39,580 nt of DNA from Pseudonocardia acidicola (GCF_012911935.1 NZ_JAAXLA010000068.1:1-39580); one strand, 5' to 3'; shown: positions 25,630 through 34,628, counted from the first letter of the stretch. Notes: generated by a model from the letters alone, not told the origin. Made by a program: numbers and translations.

Positions 25630-26670
25630 TCACTGGTTCTGGGCGGCCTGGGCGAACTCGTTGGTGTAGGTCTTGGCCAGGTTGATGGACTTGCCGGCGA
25701 CATCGCTGTTGGCCTGCAGGACAGCCAGGCACGTGGCGGGCCCGTCGGCCGGCATCAGGCCGGTCGGGTTGTAGATGCCCTTCTCGCTGTCGAGCGCAGC
25801 GATGTACGCGGCCTTGCCGACGCCGGTGTAGTAGTCCGGCGGCATCTGGGCGGTGATGTCGGCCGCGCTGTGGGTCTGGATCCACTTCAGCGTCTTCACG
25901 TAGGCGCCGACCAGCTTCTGGACCTTGTCCTTGTTGCTGTTGACGTAGTCGGTACGCATGTAGAGCGAGGTCGCCGGGTAGGCCCCGCCGAGTGCCTGGC
26001 GGGCGCCGTCGGCCGTGCGCATGTCGTCGATGATGTAGGCCTTGCCGCTGTTGATCAGGTTCGACACGGTCGGCTCGGTCGTCATGCCGCAGTCGATGGA
26101 CTTGTGGTCCATGGCCGCGATGAACGTCGGGCCGGCCTGCACGCCGATGCGGTGGATGTCGGTCGCCGAGACGCCGTTCTTCTGCGCGAGGTACTGGGTG
26201 AGGAAGTCGGTGGAGGAGCCGAGGTCGGTGACGCCGAGGCTGCGGCCCTTCCAGTCGGCCGGAGACGTGACGGTGCCCTTGAGGTCGGCGCGGCAGAGCT
26301 CCACCTCGCCGGGCACCTGCAGCATCGAGACCACCGCCTCGGTGCTCTGGCCCTTGGCCTGCAGGTCGATGTTGTGGTCGTAGAACCCGCCGACCGCGTC
26401 GACCTGCCCGGCCAGCATCGCCGTTTCCGCGTTCACCCCCGCGGGCTCGTCGGACAGCGTCACGTCGAGGCCGGCGTCCTTGTAGTAGCCGAGCTTCTCG
26501 GCGAGCATGAACGGCAGGTAGATCTGCTTGTCCAGGCCGCCGACCATGATCGACATCTTGGTGGAGCCGGCGGTCGCACTCGGGCCGGAACTCGATCCGC
26601 CTGCGCCGCAGGCGCTCACGACGAGCGCCACGGCGACGGCCGAGGCGACGGCGGCAAGGGGTTTCTTCAC
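25630..26670 (-). CDS. NitT/TauT-type ABC substrate-binding lipoprotein
   Basis: 346 residues. Signal MKKPLAAVASAVAVALVVSAC with lipobox SAC (Cys21). The mature part is an NMT1/THI5-like periplasmic-binding fold: IYLPFMLAEKLGYYKDAGLD, NAETAMLAGQVDAVGGFYDH, KGRSLGVTDLGSSTDFLTQY. This class binds small anions such as nitrate, taurine, sulfonates, pyrimidine precursors or carboxylates. It is the third gene of an ABC operon (ATPase, permease, binder), 40 bases after the permease stop, and is followed by a strong hairpin. With a carboxylate-type sensor kinase and an isocitrate lyase-family enzyme nearby, an organic acid is a reasonable guess. Confidence 0.92.
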   Translation of the reverse strand: MKKPLAAVASAVAVALVVSACGAGGSSSGPSATAGSTKMSIMVGGLDKQIYLPFMLAEKLGYYKDAGLDVTLSDEPAGVNAETAMLAGQVDAVGGFYDHNIDLQAKGQSTEAVVSMLQVPGEVELCRADLKGTVTSPADWKGRSLGVTDLGSSTDFLTQYLAQKNGVSATDIHRIGVQAGPTFIAAMDHKSIDCGMTTEPTVSNLINSGKAYIIDDMRTADGARQALGGAYPATSLYMRTDYVNSNKDKVQKLVGAYVKTLKWIQTHSAADITAQMPPDYYTGVGKAAYIAALDSEKGIYNPTGLMPADGPATCLAVLQANSDVAGKSINLAKTYTNEFAQAAQNQ

Positions 26671-26710
26671 AGCGGTGTCCTCTCTGACAACGGGTGGATG
26701 ACGGGCGGGG

Positions 26711-27577
26711 TCACAGATCGGGTCCGCTCAGCGCAGGCGGCCGCCAGCGCAGGACCTTCTTCTCCACCGCGGTGATGAGGCCCTCGGCGATGAGCGCGAC
26801 GACCGCGACGATCACCATGGCGGCGAGGACACCGTTGGCGTTGAAGGTGCCCTGAGCGGTGCGGATGAGCAGGCCGAGGCCCTGCTGCGCACCGAGGAAC
26901 TCGCCCACGATGGCACCGATGAGCGCGAAGCCGAAGCTGACGTGCAGGCTCGCGATGATCCAGGTGAAGGCCGAGGGGAGCACGACGTCGCGGGTCACCC
27001 GCCAGCGCGAGGCGCCGAGGATCCGCGCGTTCGCCATGAGGTTGCGGTCGACCTCGCGGGTGCCCTGGAAGGCGTTGAAGAAGACCGCGAAGAACACCAG
27101 CACGACGGCGAGCAGCACCTTGGAGCCCAGGCCCAGTCCGAACGCGACGATGAAGATCGACCCGAGCACGATGCGCGGGATGGAGTTCATGATCTTGATG
27201 TAGGGCCCGAGCACATCGGACAGGAACCGGATCCGGCCGAGCGCGACACCGAAGACGACGCCGAAGACGACGCCGATCACCCAGCCGAGGACCGTCTCCT
27301 CCATCGTCACGCCGATCTGCGCCCACAGCGAGCCCTGCGCGGTCCCGCTCTGCACCCACGTGACGATCTGGTCGACGACCTGGCTGGGCTGGCCGTAGAA
27401 GAACGGGTCGACGATCTGCAGCCGGGCGAACAGCTCCCAGCCGCCGATCGCCACCACCAGCACGACCAGCCGTCCGGTCCACACCGCCGCGCCGTAGCGG
27501 CTGCGACGGCGCTCCGGCCCGGCGGTCGGGCTCGACGTCTCCGGGCGGGGCGGGGCGGCCTGCAGGTTCTCGCTCAT
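26711..27577 (-). CDS. ABC transporter permease (NitT/TauT, SsuC-like)
   Basis: 288 residues, about six membrane helices. The EAA loop is visible: DRNLMANARILGASRWRVTRD, preceded by GSIFIVAFGLGLGSKVLLAV, as in SsuC/TauC permeases. It forms the membrane channel for the neighbouring ATPase and binding lipoprotein. Its ATG overlaps the ATPase stop (ATGA, 27574-27577), indicating coupled translation. The cytoplasmic N-terminus (about 35 residues) is Pro-rich. Confidence 0.93.
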   Translation of the reverse strand: MSENLQAAPPRPETSSPTAGPERRRSRYGAAVWTGRLVVLVVAIGGWELFARLQIVDPFFYGQPSQVVDQIVTWVQSGTAQGSLWAQIGVTMEETVLGWVIGVVFGVVFGVALGRIRFLSDVLGPYIKIMNSIPRIVLGSIFIVAFGLGLGSKVLLAVVLVFFAVFFNAFQGTREVDRNLMANARILGASRWRVTRDVVLPSAFTWIIASLHVSFGFALIGAIVGEFLGAQQGLGLLIRTAQGTFNANGVLAAMVIVAVVALIAEGLITAVEKKVLRWRPPALSGPDL

Positions 27578-28455
27578 GAGTCACCTCGCGACGGCACCGA
27601 GGCCGCGGTCGTCCGGGAGTAGGCGATGTCGACCTCGTCGCGCAGCGAGTGCCAGATCTGCTGATAGAGATCGACGAAGTCGCGGTCGAAGCGGATCTCC
27701 TGCACGGTGCGCGGCCGCGGCAGGTGCACGGGGAACACGTCCTTCACCGTCGCCGGTCCGGCGGTCAGCACCACGACCTTGTCCGCCAGCGCGATCGCTT
27801 CCTCGAGGTCGTGGGTCACGAAGACGACGGCGGGTTTGGTCAGGTCCCACAGGGACAGCAGCTCGTCGGACATGATCGCCCGGGTCTGCACGTCGAGAGC
27901 GCTGAAGGGCTCGTCCATGAGCAGGATGCGGGGCTCGTTGATCAGACTCTGGGCGAGCGCCACCCGCTTGCGCATGCCGCCGGAGAGCTGGTGGGGGTAC
28001 CGGTCCTCGAATCCGGCGAGACCGACCCTGCGCAACCAGTCGCGGGCCTCCGCCCGGGCCTGCTTGAGGGGCCGGGACCGGAACCGGGGCCCCGCGAGGA
28101 CGTTGTCGAGCACCGTCTTCCACGGGAAGACGGCGTCGTTCTGGAAGACGAACCCGACGTCGTCGCCGATGCCGTGCACCGGGTCGCCGTGGACGAGCAC
28201 CTCACCGGTGGTCGGGCTCTCCAGCCCGGCCACCAGGGTGAGCGTGGTCGACTTGCCGCACCCCGTCGGCCCGACGACGGCGCAGAACTCCCCGGCGCCG
28301 ACCGTCAGGTCCAGGTCGCGCAACGCCTGATACCGACCACCGCCGGGAGTGTCGAAGATCTTCGAGGCACGGCGCAGCTCGATCGCCGGTGTCGCGGGCG
28401 ACGCGTCGTCGGCGCTCCCGTCCGGGGCGGCTGCGAATTGCGCTGACATCGACAT
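27574..28455 (-). CDS. ABC transporter ATP-binding protein (NitT/TauT, SsuB-like)
   Basis: 293 residues. Walker A GPTGCGKST, Q-loop FVFQNDAVFPW, ABC signature LSGGMRKRVALAQSL, Walker B ILLMDEPFSALD and H-loop FVTHDLEEA are all intact. The fold matches SsuB/TauB-type ATPases, which power import with a single permease type and an extracellular lipoprotein. Start ATG 28455 has GAGG six bases upstream; ATG 28449 is next. First gene of the leftward operon, divergent from the sensor kinase gene over a 214-base control region. Confidence 0.94.
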   Translation of the reverse strand: MSMSAQFAAAPDGSADDASPATPAIELRRASKIFDTPGGGRYQALRDLDLTVGAGEFCAVVGPTGCGKSTTLTLVAGLESPTTGEVLVHGDPVHGIGDDVGFVFQNDAVFPWKTVLDNVLAGPRFRSRPLKQARAEARDWLRRVGLAGFEDRYPHQLSGGMRKRVALAQSLINEPRILLMDEPFSALDVQTRAIMSDELLSLWDLTKPAVVFVTHDLEEAIALADKVVVLTAGPATVKDVFPVHLPRPRTVQEIRFDRDFVDLYQQIWHSLRDEVDIAYSRTTAASVPSRGDS

Positions 28456-28472
28456 GGGCTGCCTCTCTCCAC

Positions 28473-28544
28473 CGCATCGGCCCGACGCTTCCGCAGCGGC
28501 GGGTGGCGGCGATCGCATCGGGGGGTGGAACGCATCGTGATGCG
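28473..28544. promoter_or_regulatory. CGCATCG repeats between the ABC operon and the two-component genes
   Basis: CGCATCG occurs three times (28473, 28514, 28531); the last is part of an inverted repeat CGCATC-GT-GATGCG (28531-28544). They lie in the shared control region of the ABC operon and the sensor-regulator pair, as expected for sites of the response regulator. Spacings are 41 and 17 bases. Confidence 0.4.
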
Positions 28545-28669
28545 GCGGCGGGCGCCGGTGGAGCTTGTGCTGTTTCTTCGCGGTTGCGCGGATTGATTGC
28601 GTTCTGCTCATATCGCGCACGGGCGCGCCACTCGGATGGGGTGGCAACAGCGCACCTGATGTGCAGACT

Positions 28670-30286
28670 GTGACGGTGCCAGGACCACGGTGGTCGCGAG
28701 GAGGTCGAACGCTGTCCGCCCGCCTGTTGGTCGGGCACATCGGCGTCCTGCTGCTCGCCGGCCTGATCGGGTTCTTCCTCTGGGCCCGCGCCGCACGCGG
28801 GGAACTCGACGACCAGTACGAGCAGCGCGCACTGGCCATCGCCGAGGCCGCGGCGTCCAGCCCGCAGATCCGGTCGGCGCTGGCCACCGGGCAGCCGGCC
28901 GCGGTCCAGTCGCTCGCCCAGGACATCGCCCGCAGCACCGGTGCGTCGTACGTCGTCGTGATGGACCGCAACGGTGTGCGGTACTCGCACCCGACTCCGG
29001 AACTGATCGGCCGGCCGGTGGAGGAGCCGGTCGTCGCGCTGGACGGCCGGCAGCACATGGGCATCGACCTCGGCAGCCTCGGTCGGTCGGCCAACGGCAA
29101 GGCCCCGGTGTTCGGCCCGGGTGGCTCGGTGATCGGGGAGGTCTCGGCGGGCGTGGTCGAGACGGAGATCGCCTCGAAGGCCGGCGACGAGCTGACCAGC
29201 CTGGCGATCTATCTGGCGGTGGCGATCGCGGTGGGCGTCGGTGCCGCGACCCTGCTCACCCGTCAGCTCAAGCGGCAGACCTTCGGCCTGGAGCTCGACG
29301 AGATCGCCGCGCTGCTGCAGGAACGCGAGGCGACCCTGCACGGCATCCGGGAGGGGGTCGTGGCGATCGACCCCCGAGGGCGGTTCAGCCTGGTCAACGA
29401 CCAGGCACACCACCTGCTCGGCACGACACCGGGGGACCTCGGGCGCGCGGTCGCCGACGTGCTGCCCGACGGTGACCTGCGTGAGCTGCTGACCGGCGGC
29501 GGCGAGGCGACCGATCAGCTGGTGCTGCGCGACGGGCGGTTCCTCGTGGCCAGCCGGATGCGGGTGACGCACGGGGGCCGCGACCTCGGTTCGGTGGTGA
29601 CGTTGCGGGACCGCACCGAGCTCGAGGGCGCCCTGCGCGAGCTCGACGAGGTCCGCAGCCTGACCGACGCGCTGCGCGCGCAGCAACACGAGTTCTCCAA
29701 CCGGATGCACGTCATGTCCGGGCTGCTGGAGATGCGCCGCTACCACGAGGCGATCGGCTACGCCACCGAGATCGAGGGCGCGACGTCGGGTCTGGCGGCC
29801 GAGCTGGAGTCGACCATCGAGAATCCGCGGGTGGTGGCTCTGCTGGTCGCCAAGATGACGGTGGCCCGGGAACGTGGCGTCGCGATGGCCGTCGACACCG
29901 CCTCCCGGGTCGTCCTCGACGACGTCGCCGCCGACGCGGTCGTGTCGATCCTCGGCAACCTGATCGACAACGCGATCGACGCCGTCACCGGCTCGGTCAC
30001 CTCGAAGGAGGTCCCCGCGGTGTCGGTGCGGCTGGCGCAGGGCAGCCGCGAGCTCGTCATCGACGTCGTGGACACCGGCCCCGGGATCCCGGCCGGCATG
30101 GGCGGGTCGATCTTCACGGGCGGCTGGTCGACCAAGACCGCGGCCGAGGGCCGGGCCCGCGGCATCGGGCTCGCCCTGGTCCGCCAACTGGTGGACCAGC
30201 TCGGCGGCGCCGTCGAGGTGCGCGAGGGCAAGGGCGCGCGGTTCCGGGTGAGCATCCCGTGCGTGCCGGCCGGAGCCCGGCCATGA
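28670..30286 (+). CDS. CitA/DcuS-type sensor histidine kinase
   Basis: About 538 residues. Two membrane helices (about 18-38 and 179-198) enclose an extracytoplasmic PAS-like (PDC) sensor domain with YVVVMDRNGVRYSHPTPELI, typical of citrate and C4-dicarboxylate sensors. A cytosolic PAS domain (about 220-320) follows. The phosphorylated histidine is His340 in QQHEFSNRMHVMSGLLEM, a DcuS/CitA-type H-box; ATPase motifs NLIDNAIDAV, DTGPGIP and GIGLALVRQL are intact. It likely senses an external organic acid and phosphorylates the next gene's product. The start is uncertain (GTG 28670 or 28676; no strong ribosome site). Its stop overlaps the regulator start (ATGA). Confidence 0.92.
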   Translation: MTVPGPRWSRGGRTLSARLLVGHIGVLLLAGLIGFFLWARAARGELDDQYEQRALAIAEAAASSPQIRSALATGQPAAVQSLAQDIARSTGASYVVVMDRNGVRYSHPTPELIGRPVEEPVVALDGRQHMGIDLGSLGRSANGKAPVFGPGGSVIGEVSAGVVETEIASKAGDELTSLAIYLAVAIAVGVGAATLLTRQLKRQTFGLELDEIAALLQEREATLHGIREGVVAIDPRGRFSLVNDQAHHLLGTTPGDLGRAVADVLPDGDLRELLTGGGEATDQLVLRDGRFLVASRMRVTHGGRDLGSVVTLRDRTELEGALRELDEVRSLTDALRAQQHEFSNRMHVMSGLLEMRRYHEAIGYATEIEGATSGLAAELESTIENPRVVALLVAKMTVARERGVAMAVDTASRVVLDDVAADAVVSILGNLIDNAIDAVTGSVTSKEVPAVSVRLAQGSRELVIDVVDTGPGIPAGMGGSIFTGGWSTKTAAEGRARGIGLALVRQLVDQLGGAVEVREGKGARFRVSIPCVPAGARP

Positions 30287-30972
30287 GAACGCGCGACATC
30301 GACGTACTGGTCGTCGACGACGACTTCCGGGTGGCCGCGCTGCACGCCGACTTCGTCGGCCGGGTGCCCGGCTTCGCCGTCGTCGCGAGCGCCCACACGG
30401 CCCGCGCCGCGCTCGAGGTCGTCCGGACCGGCAGGCCCGATCTCGTGCTGCTCGACCTGTACCTGCCGGACGAGGACGGGCTCACCCTGCTCTCCCGGCT
30501 GCGCGAGGGCGCGGGACCGCACCCGGACGTCATCGCTGTCACCGCCGCGCGGGACATGCCGAGCGTGCGCGCGGCGATGCAGCGTGGCGTCGTCCAGTAC
30601 CTGGTCAAGCCGTTCCCGTTCCGGGCGCTCGCCGACCGGCTGGAGGCCTATCGCACCCTCTGGATGCGTAGCACGGCGGACGGGGAGGTCGAGCAGGGCG
30701 AGGTCGACCGGCTCTTCGGCCTGATGCGCAGCGGCGAATCGACGAGCAGCCTGCCCAAGGGCTGCTCCGAGGCGACGATGGCGCTCGTGCGCGCGGCGTT
30801 CGACAGTCCCGGGGCCGATCTGTCGGCGAGCGAGATCGCCGAGCGTGTCGGGATCAGCCGGGCAACCGCACAGCGGTACCTCGCGCATCTGGCCGGGGAG
30901 GGAAAGCTGGTCATGCACCTGCGCTACGGCTCGGCCGGCCGGCCCGAGCACCGGTTCCGCAGATCCGGCTGA
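30283..30972 (+). CDS. CitB/DcuR-type response regulator
   Basis: 229 residues. Receiver domain with acidic pocket VVDDD, phosphorylation site Asp58 in LLDLYLPDEDG and the conserved Lys of YLVKPF (about 107). The C-terminal HTH (LSASEIAERVGISRATAQRY) is followed by a wing-like LVMHLRYGSAGRPEHRF, as in CitB/DcuR regulators. It is coupled to the sensor kinase by an ATGA overlap. The probable target is the divergent ABC operon and possibly the lyase gene downstream of it. Confidence 0.94.
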   Translation: MRTRDIDVLVVDDDFRVAALHADFVGRVPGFAVVASAHTARAALEVVRTGRPDLVLLDLYLPDEDGLTLLSRLREGAGPHPDVIAVTAARDMPSVRAAMQRGVVQYLVKPFPFRALADRLEAYRTLWMRSTADGEVEQGEVDRLFGLMRSGESTSSLPKGCSEATMALVRAAFDSPGADLSASEIAERVGISRATAQRYLAHLAGEGKLVMHLRYGSAGRPEHRFRRSG

Positions 30973-30984
30973 ACCCCGACATCC

Positions 30985-31776
30985 CTACGTCTGGTCGGCT
31001 GCTCCACGCCGGTAGCTGACCGAGAACGTGCCCCCGGACAGCGGGCCCGTGTGGTCGTCGAATCCGCCGCTGGCGTTGCTGGCGTCGAGGGCGACGGGAC
31101 GGTAGCGGCTCAGCTGCCTACCGTTCACCGTGGCGCCGGTGAACGTGACCGTGCCGAAGTTCGGGTAGGTGCCGGTGGGCGACTCCAGGATGAACTCGGC
31201 GGAGGTGCTGCTCCCGGCATAGGACTTGGTGACGGTCCTGGTCCAGTTCCTGGTCCGATCCGTGACGGTCATCGTGTAGCGGGTGCCGGCGCGGATGACC
31301 TCGGCTTTGATCGCGTCGCCGGGGCCGACCGCGGCGTCGTCGTAGACCGGGGAAGCCGGAATCAGTTCGTACCATGCCCGGTACACCGGCGAACCGGACG
31401 AGCAGCTGATCTCCACGCCGGTCTGCGCGAGCGTGGTGGTGCCGTAGCCACCGATACCGACCCATGGCGCGAAGGTGTCGTTGGTGGCGTTGCAGGTGAC
31501 GGTGGGTTCGATCCAACTCGCGGACACCGATTCGGCCACGAGTCCGGTTGCCACGTAACCGGACCAGTTCCCGCCGTTCTGGTTGAAGGGGTGGCCCACC
31601 TGCGCATTCGTGTCAGCGGCGCTGTGCAAGGTGGCGAAGGAACCGTGTGCGGAAGCCGCGGCCTGCGCGCCGATGGGAGCAGCGGCGGGGCCCACCAACA
31701 GGGCCGCGGCTCCGAGCATCGCTGCAACGCATGCTGTGAGGCGGCCGGCGACACGCGGGGTCGTGTGAATCATCAT
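30985..31776 (-). CDS. Secreted G1-family (eqolisin-type) glutamic endopeptidase
   Basis: 263 residues. The signal peptide has a hydrophobic core (LTACVAAMLGAAALLVGPAAA) and an AQA-type cleavage site. The mature part matches G1 peptidases: NWSGYVATG, VSASWIEPTVTC, APWVGIGGYG, then QTGVEISC carrying the candidate catalytic Gln, WYELIPASPVY, and AEFILESP carrying the candidate catalytic Glu. These enzymes cut proteins at acid pH; the group is best known from fungi. Start chosen among four ATGs by GAGGGG spacing; the first is at 31797. Converges on the response regulator gene 12 bases away. Confidence 0.83.
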   Translation of the reverse strand: MMIHTTPRVAGRLTACVAAMLGAAALLVGPAAAPIGAQAAASAHGSFATLHSAADTNAQVGHPFNQNGGNWSGYVATGLVAESVSASWIEPTVTCNATNDTFAPWVGIGGYGTTTLAQTGVEISCSSGSPVYRAWYELIPASPVYDDAAVGPGDAIKAEVIRAGTRYTMTVTDRTRNWTRTVTKSYAGSSTSAEFILESPTGTYPNFGTVTFTGATVNGRQLSRYRPVALDASNASGGFDDHTGPLSGGTFSVSYRRGAADQT

Positions 31777-32147
31777 CATCCCCTCGGACGGCATCAACCA
31801 GCGCCGACCGCACTGCAGCGTTCTGCTGCTCCGGGCCCGGCGTTGCTCGGCGACGCGCTGCCACGTGATCGCGGAGTGGCCGGAGACGGGCTCGGGTGAT
31901 CCGTTGCCGTGCCCGTCCCACGGGCGGTGCTGGTCGGCGTAGGCGGTGACTCATCCTGGATGTCGGCTTAGCAGCGAGGCGTCGTCGGCACGCCCGTCAG
32001 CGTCGACCGTCCCCGGCGGCTACGTCAATGAGTCTCCGGACCTGTGGAAAGAGGTCGGATGCCGTAAGTCAGCGCAGCCGGGACCGGGTAAGCGCCGAGT
32101 CCTCATCAGGCGCTGCCCCGGCTCCGGGGATCAGCTCCACGTGGGCC
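31777..32147. other. Intergenic region between the peptidase and SDR genes
   Basis: No gene seen. It should carry the leftward peptidase promoter. A small CCCCGG-CT-CCGGGG hairpin (32116-32129), 18 bases past the SDR stop, is a weak terminator candidate for that leftward gene. Confidence 0.4.
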
Positions 32148-32912
32148 TCAGCTCGGGTACAGACCGCCGTCCAAGGTGATGACCTTGTTGGTCAGGTACC
32201 CGTTGCGCAGCATCGCCAGTGACATGTCGGCGACCTCCTCCACGGTCCCGAGGCGCCCGACCGGGATCGGCAGCGGCAGCGGATCGTCCGGCCCGGCGGG
32301 CAGCATCCGGGTCCCGCGGATCAGCGCCGGGGCGATCGCGTTGACCGTCACGCCGGTATCGGCGACCCGGGAGGCGAGGAAGTGGGTCAGCCCGTGCAGG
32401 GCGGCCTTGCTGGATGCGTAGTGCGGGCCGATCACGCCGCCGTTGAAGGCGGCGATCGAGGAGAACAGCAGGATCCGGCCGAACCGGCGCTCGATCATCC
32501 CGGGCAGGGCCAGCTTCGCCAGGAAGAACGGCGCCCGGGTGTTCACGGCCATGGTGTGGTCCCACAGCTGTTCGTCGACGTCCTCCCAGGGCGTCTTCGT
32601 CCCCGTGCCGGCGGCGGCGACCACCACGTCGAGGCCGCCCAACCGCTCGGTCGCCGCCTCGATGACGCGGGCCGGGCTCGCCGGGTCGGCGAAGTCGGCC
32701 TGCATGACCTCGGCGCGGCGACCCAGCTCGCGCGCCTTGCCGGCGAGCTGTTCGGCCTCGGTGGCGTGACCGCTGTAGGTGAGGAACAGATCGACGCCGC
32801 TCTCGGCGAGCCGGCGTCCGAGTTCCTGTCCGATGCCGCCGGAGGCGCCGGTGACCAGGGCGCGGCGGCCCTGCAGAACGTCGTCGACGGGGTCGATCGA
32901 AGTGCCTGCCAT
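32148..32912 (-). CDS. Short-chain dehydrogenase/reductase
   Basis: 254 residues, a classical SDR. Cofactor motif TGASGGIG (21-28), active-site Asn124 in AVNTRAP, Ser in LFSSIAA (151/152), and YASSK (Tyr165, Lys169). The N-terminal GASGGIG and chain length fit NADPH-dependent 3-oxoacyl-reductase-like members, but the substrate cannot be read. Start ATG 32912 has GGGAGG seven bases upstream. Its nearest neighbours are unrelated. Confidence 0.93.
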   Translation of the reverse strand: MAGTSIDPVDDVLQGRRALVTGASGGIGQELGRRLAESGVDLFLTYSGHATEAEQLAGKARELGRRAEVMQADFADPASPARVIEAATERLGGLDVVVAAAGTGTKTPWEDVDEQLWDHTMAVNTRAPFFLAKLALPGMIERRFGRILLFSSIAAFNGGVIGPHYASSKAALHGLTHFLASRVADTGVTVNAIAPALIRGTRMLPAGPDDPLPLPIPVGRLGTVEEVADMSLAMLRNGYLTNKVITLDGGLYPS

Positions 32913-33118
32913 GTCGTTCCTCCCTCGCTCACCACCTCTGTTCCCCGACTCTGCCGGGCCAACCACGGCCGGCGCGCCCGCGGCGGCTCGACGACCCCGC
33001 CTTCTCGAGTGGCGGACCGATCGGAACGGCTGCATCATCCGGCCGTCGGCAACCGCACAGCGCACGCCTCCACCGCTCCGAGTGGCGCGGCCTGACGGTG
33101 GACGGCGACGGGGGCAGC

Positions 33119-33940
33119 GTGGCGCAACAGGACCGCACTCGGCTCGGCGAGACCGACGGGCAACTCGAGGACGAGCTCGAGCGCGCCTTCGACCGAACCC
33201 TCGACGAAGGGGAGCAGCGGCTGCACCGCCCCTGGCGCGAGGTACTGGTCACCGGGTTCTTCGGCGGGACGGAAGTGGCCGTCGGCGTGCTGGCCTACCT
33301 TGCCGTGCGGGAGGCGACCGGCAGCCCACTGCTGGGCGGGCTGGCCTTCTCCATCGGCTTCCTGGCGCTGCTGCTGGGGCGCAGCGAGTTGTTCACCGAG
33401 GGTTTCCTCATCCCCATCACCACGGTGGCGGCCAAGCGGGCGAGCTGGGGCCAGCTGGCCAAGCTGTGGGGCGGCACGCTGCTGGCGAACCTCGTCGGCG
33501 GTTGGGTGATCATGTGGCTGGTCATGACCGGTTTCCCCGGTCTGCACGCGCGGACGATCTCCTCGGCCGAACACTTCGCCGAGGCACCGCTGAACGCCCG
33601 GGCGTTCTGCCTCGCGCTGCTGGCCGGAGCCGTCATCACCCTGATGACGCGCATGCAGCACGGCACCGATTCGATGAGCGCGAAGATGGTCGCCGCGGTC
33701 GCCGGCGCCTTCCTGCTCGCCGGCCTCGAGATGTTCCATTCGATCCTGGACTCGCTGATCATCTTCGGGGCGCTGCACATCGGCGGCACGCCCTTCGGCT
33801 ACCTCGACTGGGCGCGCTGGTTCGGCTTCACCCTGGTGGGCAATGTCGTCGGCGGTCTCCTCCTGGTGACGATGCTGCGCCTGGTGCGCGGCAAGGACCG
33901 TCTCCGGGAGGAACGCGCGAAGGCCGAGCGCGAGACGTAG
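33119..33940 (+). CDS. Formate/nitrite transporter (FNT) family protein
   Basis: 273 residues. A charged, helical N-terminus (LEDELERAFDRTLDEGEQRL) is followed by six membrane helices with FNT features: GFFGGTEVAVGVLAY, LLLGRSELFTEGFLIPI, LAKLWGGTLLANLVGG, and HSILDSLIIFGAL near the last repeat. It most resembles the YfdC-like subgroup, whose substrate is unsettled, rather than formate channel FocA. The GTG at 33119 with GGGGGCAGC upstream is preferred; GTG 33098 is an alternative. Divergent from the SDR gene. Confidence 0.85.
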   Translation: MAQQDRTRLGETDGQLEDELERAFDRTLDEGEQRLHRPWREVLVTGFFGGTEVAVGVLAYLAVREATGSPLLGGLAFSIGFLALLLGRSELFTEGFLIPITTVAAKRASWGQLAKLWGGTLLANLVGGWVIMWLVMTGFPGLHARTISSAEHFAEAPLNARAFCLALLAGAVITLMTRMQHGTDSMSAKMVAAVAGAFLLAGLEMFHSILDSLIIFGALHIGGTPFGYLDWARWFGFTLVGNVVGGLLLVTMLRLVRGKDRLREERAKAERET

Positions 33941-34008
33941 CAGAGTTGACGGCTCCCGACGCCGTCACCGCGCGACCATCATTCGGCAGGTCACGGTGAT
34001 CGGGTCCG

Positions 34009-34311
34009 TCAGAACGGTGCCGTTCCGGCTCGGACGCAACGATTCCGGAGCAGTGTGCCGACGATCTGCTGTATTCGCAGCAGTCGACGGCTCATCGTCC
34101 CGGGTTTGATCCCGAGGGCTGCCGCCGCGGCGGCGTGGTCCCCGGAATGATCCACATAGGCGAGTAGCGTCTCAGCCAAGTGAGTGCCGAAGAGCAGGTC
34201 ATGGGCCTGGAGCCGGCCGAGGCCCTCTCCGCTCCAGTTCCTGCCGTCGCCGAGGCCGAGTTCGTGACCGGGGTGGTATTCGTCGTCCCCGTGCCGGTGC
34301 TGGCGGTCCAT
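34009..34311 (-). CDS. Orphan PucR-type helix-turn-helix protein
   Basis: 100 residues. The first 40 are hydrophilic and His/Gly-rich. The last 60 resemble only the C-terminal HTH of PucR-family regulators: LLAYVDHSGDHAAAAAALGI followed by KPGTMSRRLLRIQQIVGTLL. PucR proteins normally carry a large N-terminal sensor domain, missing here, so it is a stand-alone DNA-binding module or a remnant. Start ATG 34311 has a strong GAGGAGG site five bases upstream, favouring a real, expressed protein. Divergent from the peptide synthetase gene, so it may regulate that gene. Confidence 0.7.
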   Translation of the reverse strand: MDRQHRHGDDEYHPGHELGLGDGRNWSGEGLGRLQAHDLLFGTHLAETLLAYVDHSGDHAAAAAALGIKPGTMSRRLLRIQQIVGTLLRNRCVRAGTAPF

Positions 34312-34628
34312 GACACCCTCCTCGACTCGTGTGAATTCACCGCGGTGCGCAGCGGCGACGCGCCTGGTCCGGGCGGATCTCGACGGGCTGCGGCGCCCCT
34401 GTCCGCGGTTCCGTCGTCGGGCCCTGGCGCGAACGTGAGATCAACCGACGGCGAATGCCGCTCTCGCCATCGGCGTGCCCGGCTTCGGACGTGGTGGCGG
34501 TGCCGGACGGCCGTTTCCGGTGCACATGGACGGCTTCCCTCCTCGCAGGTATTCGGGACCCGGGCGGTTCGCTCGATGTAGTAGGCCATCCGGCCCTGTC
34601 ACCCGGCCTCGGCCTCTGTGACCAAATC

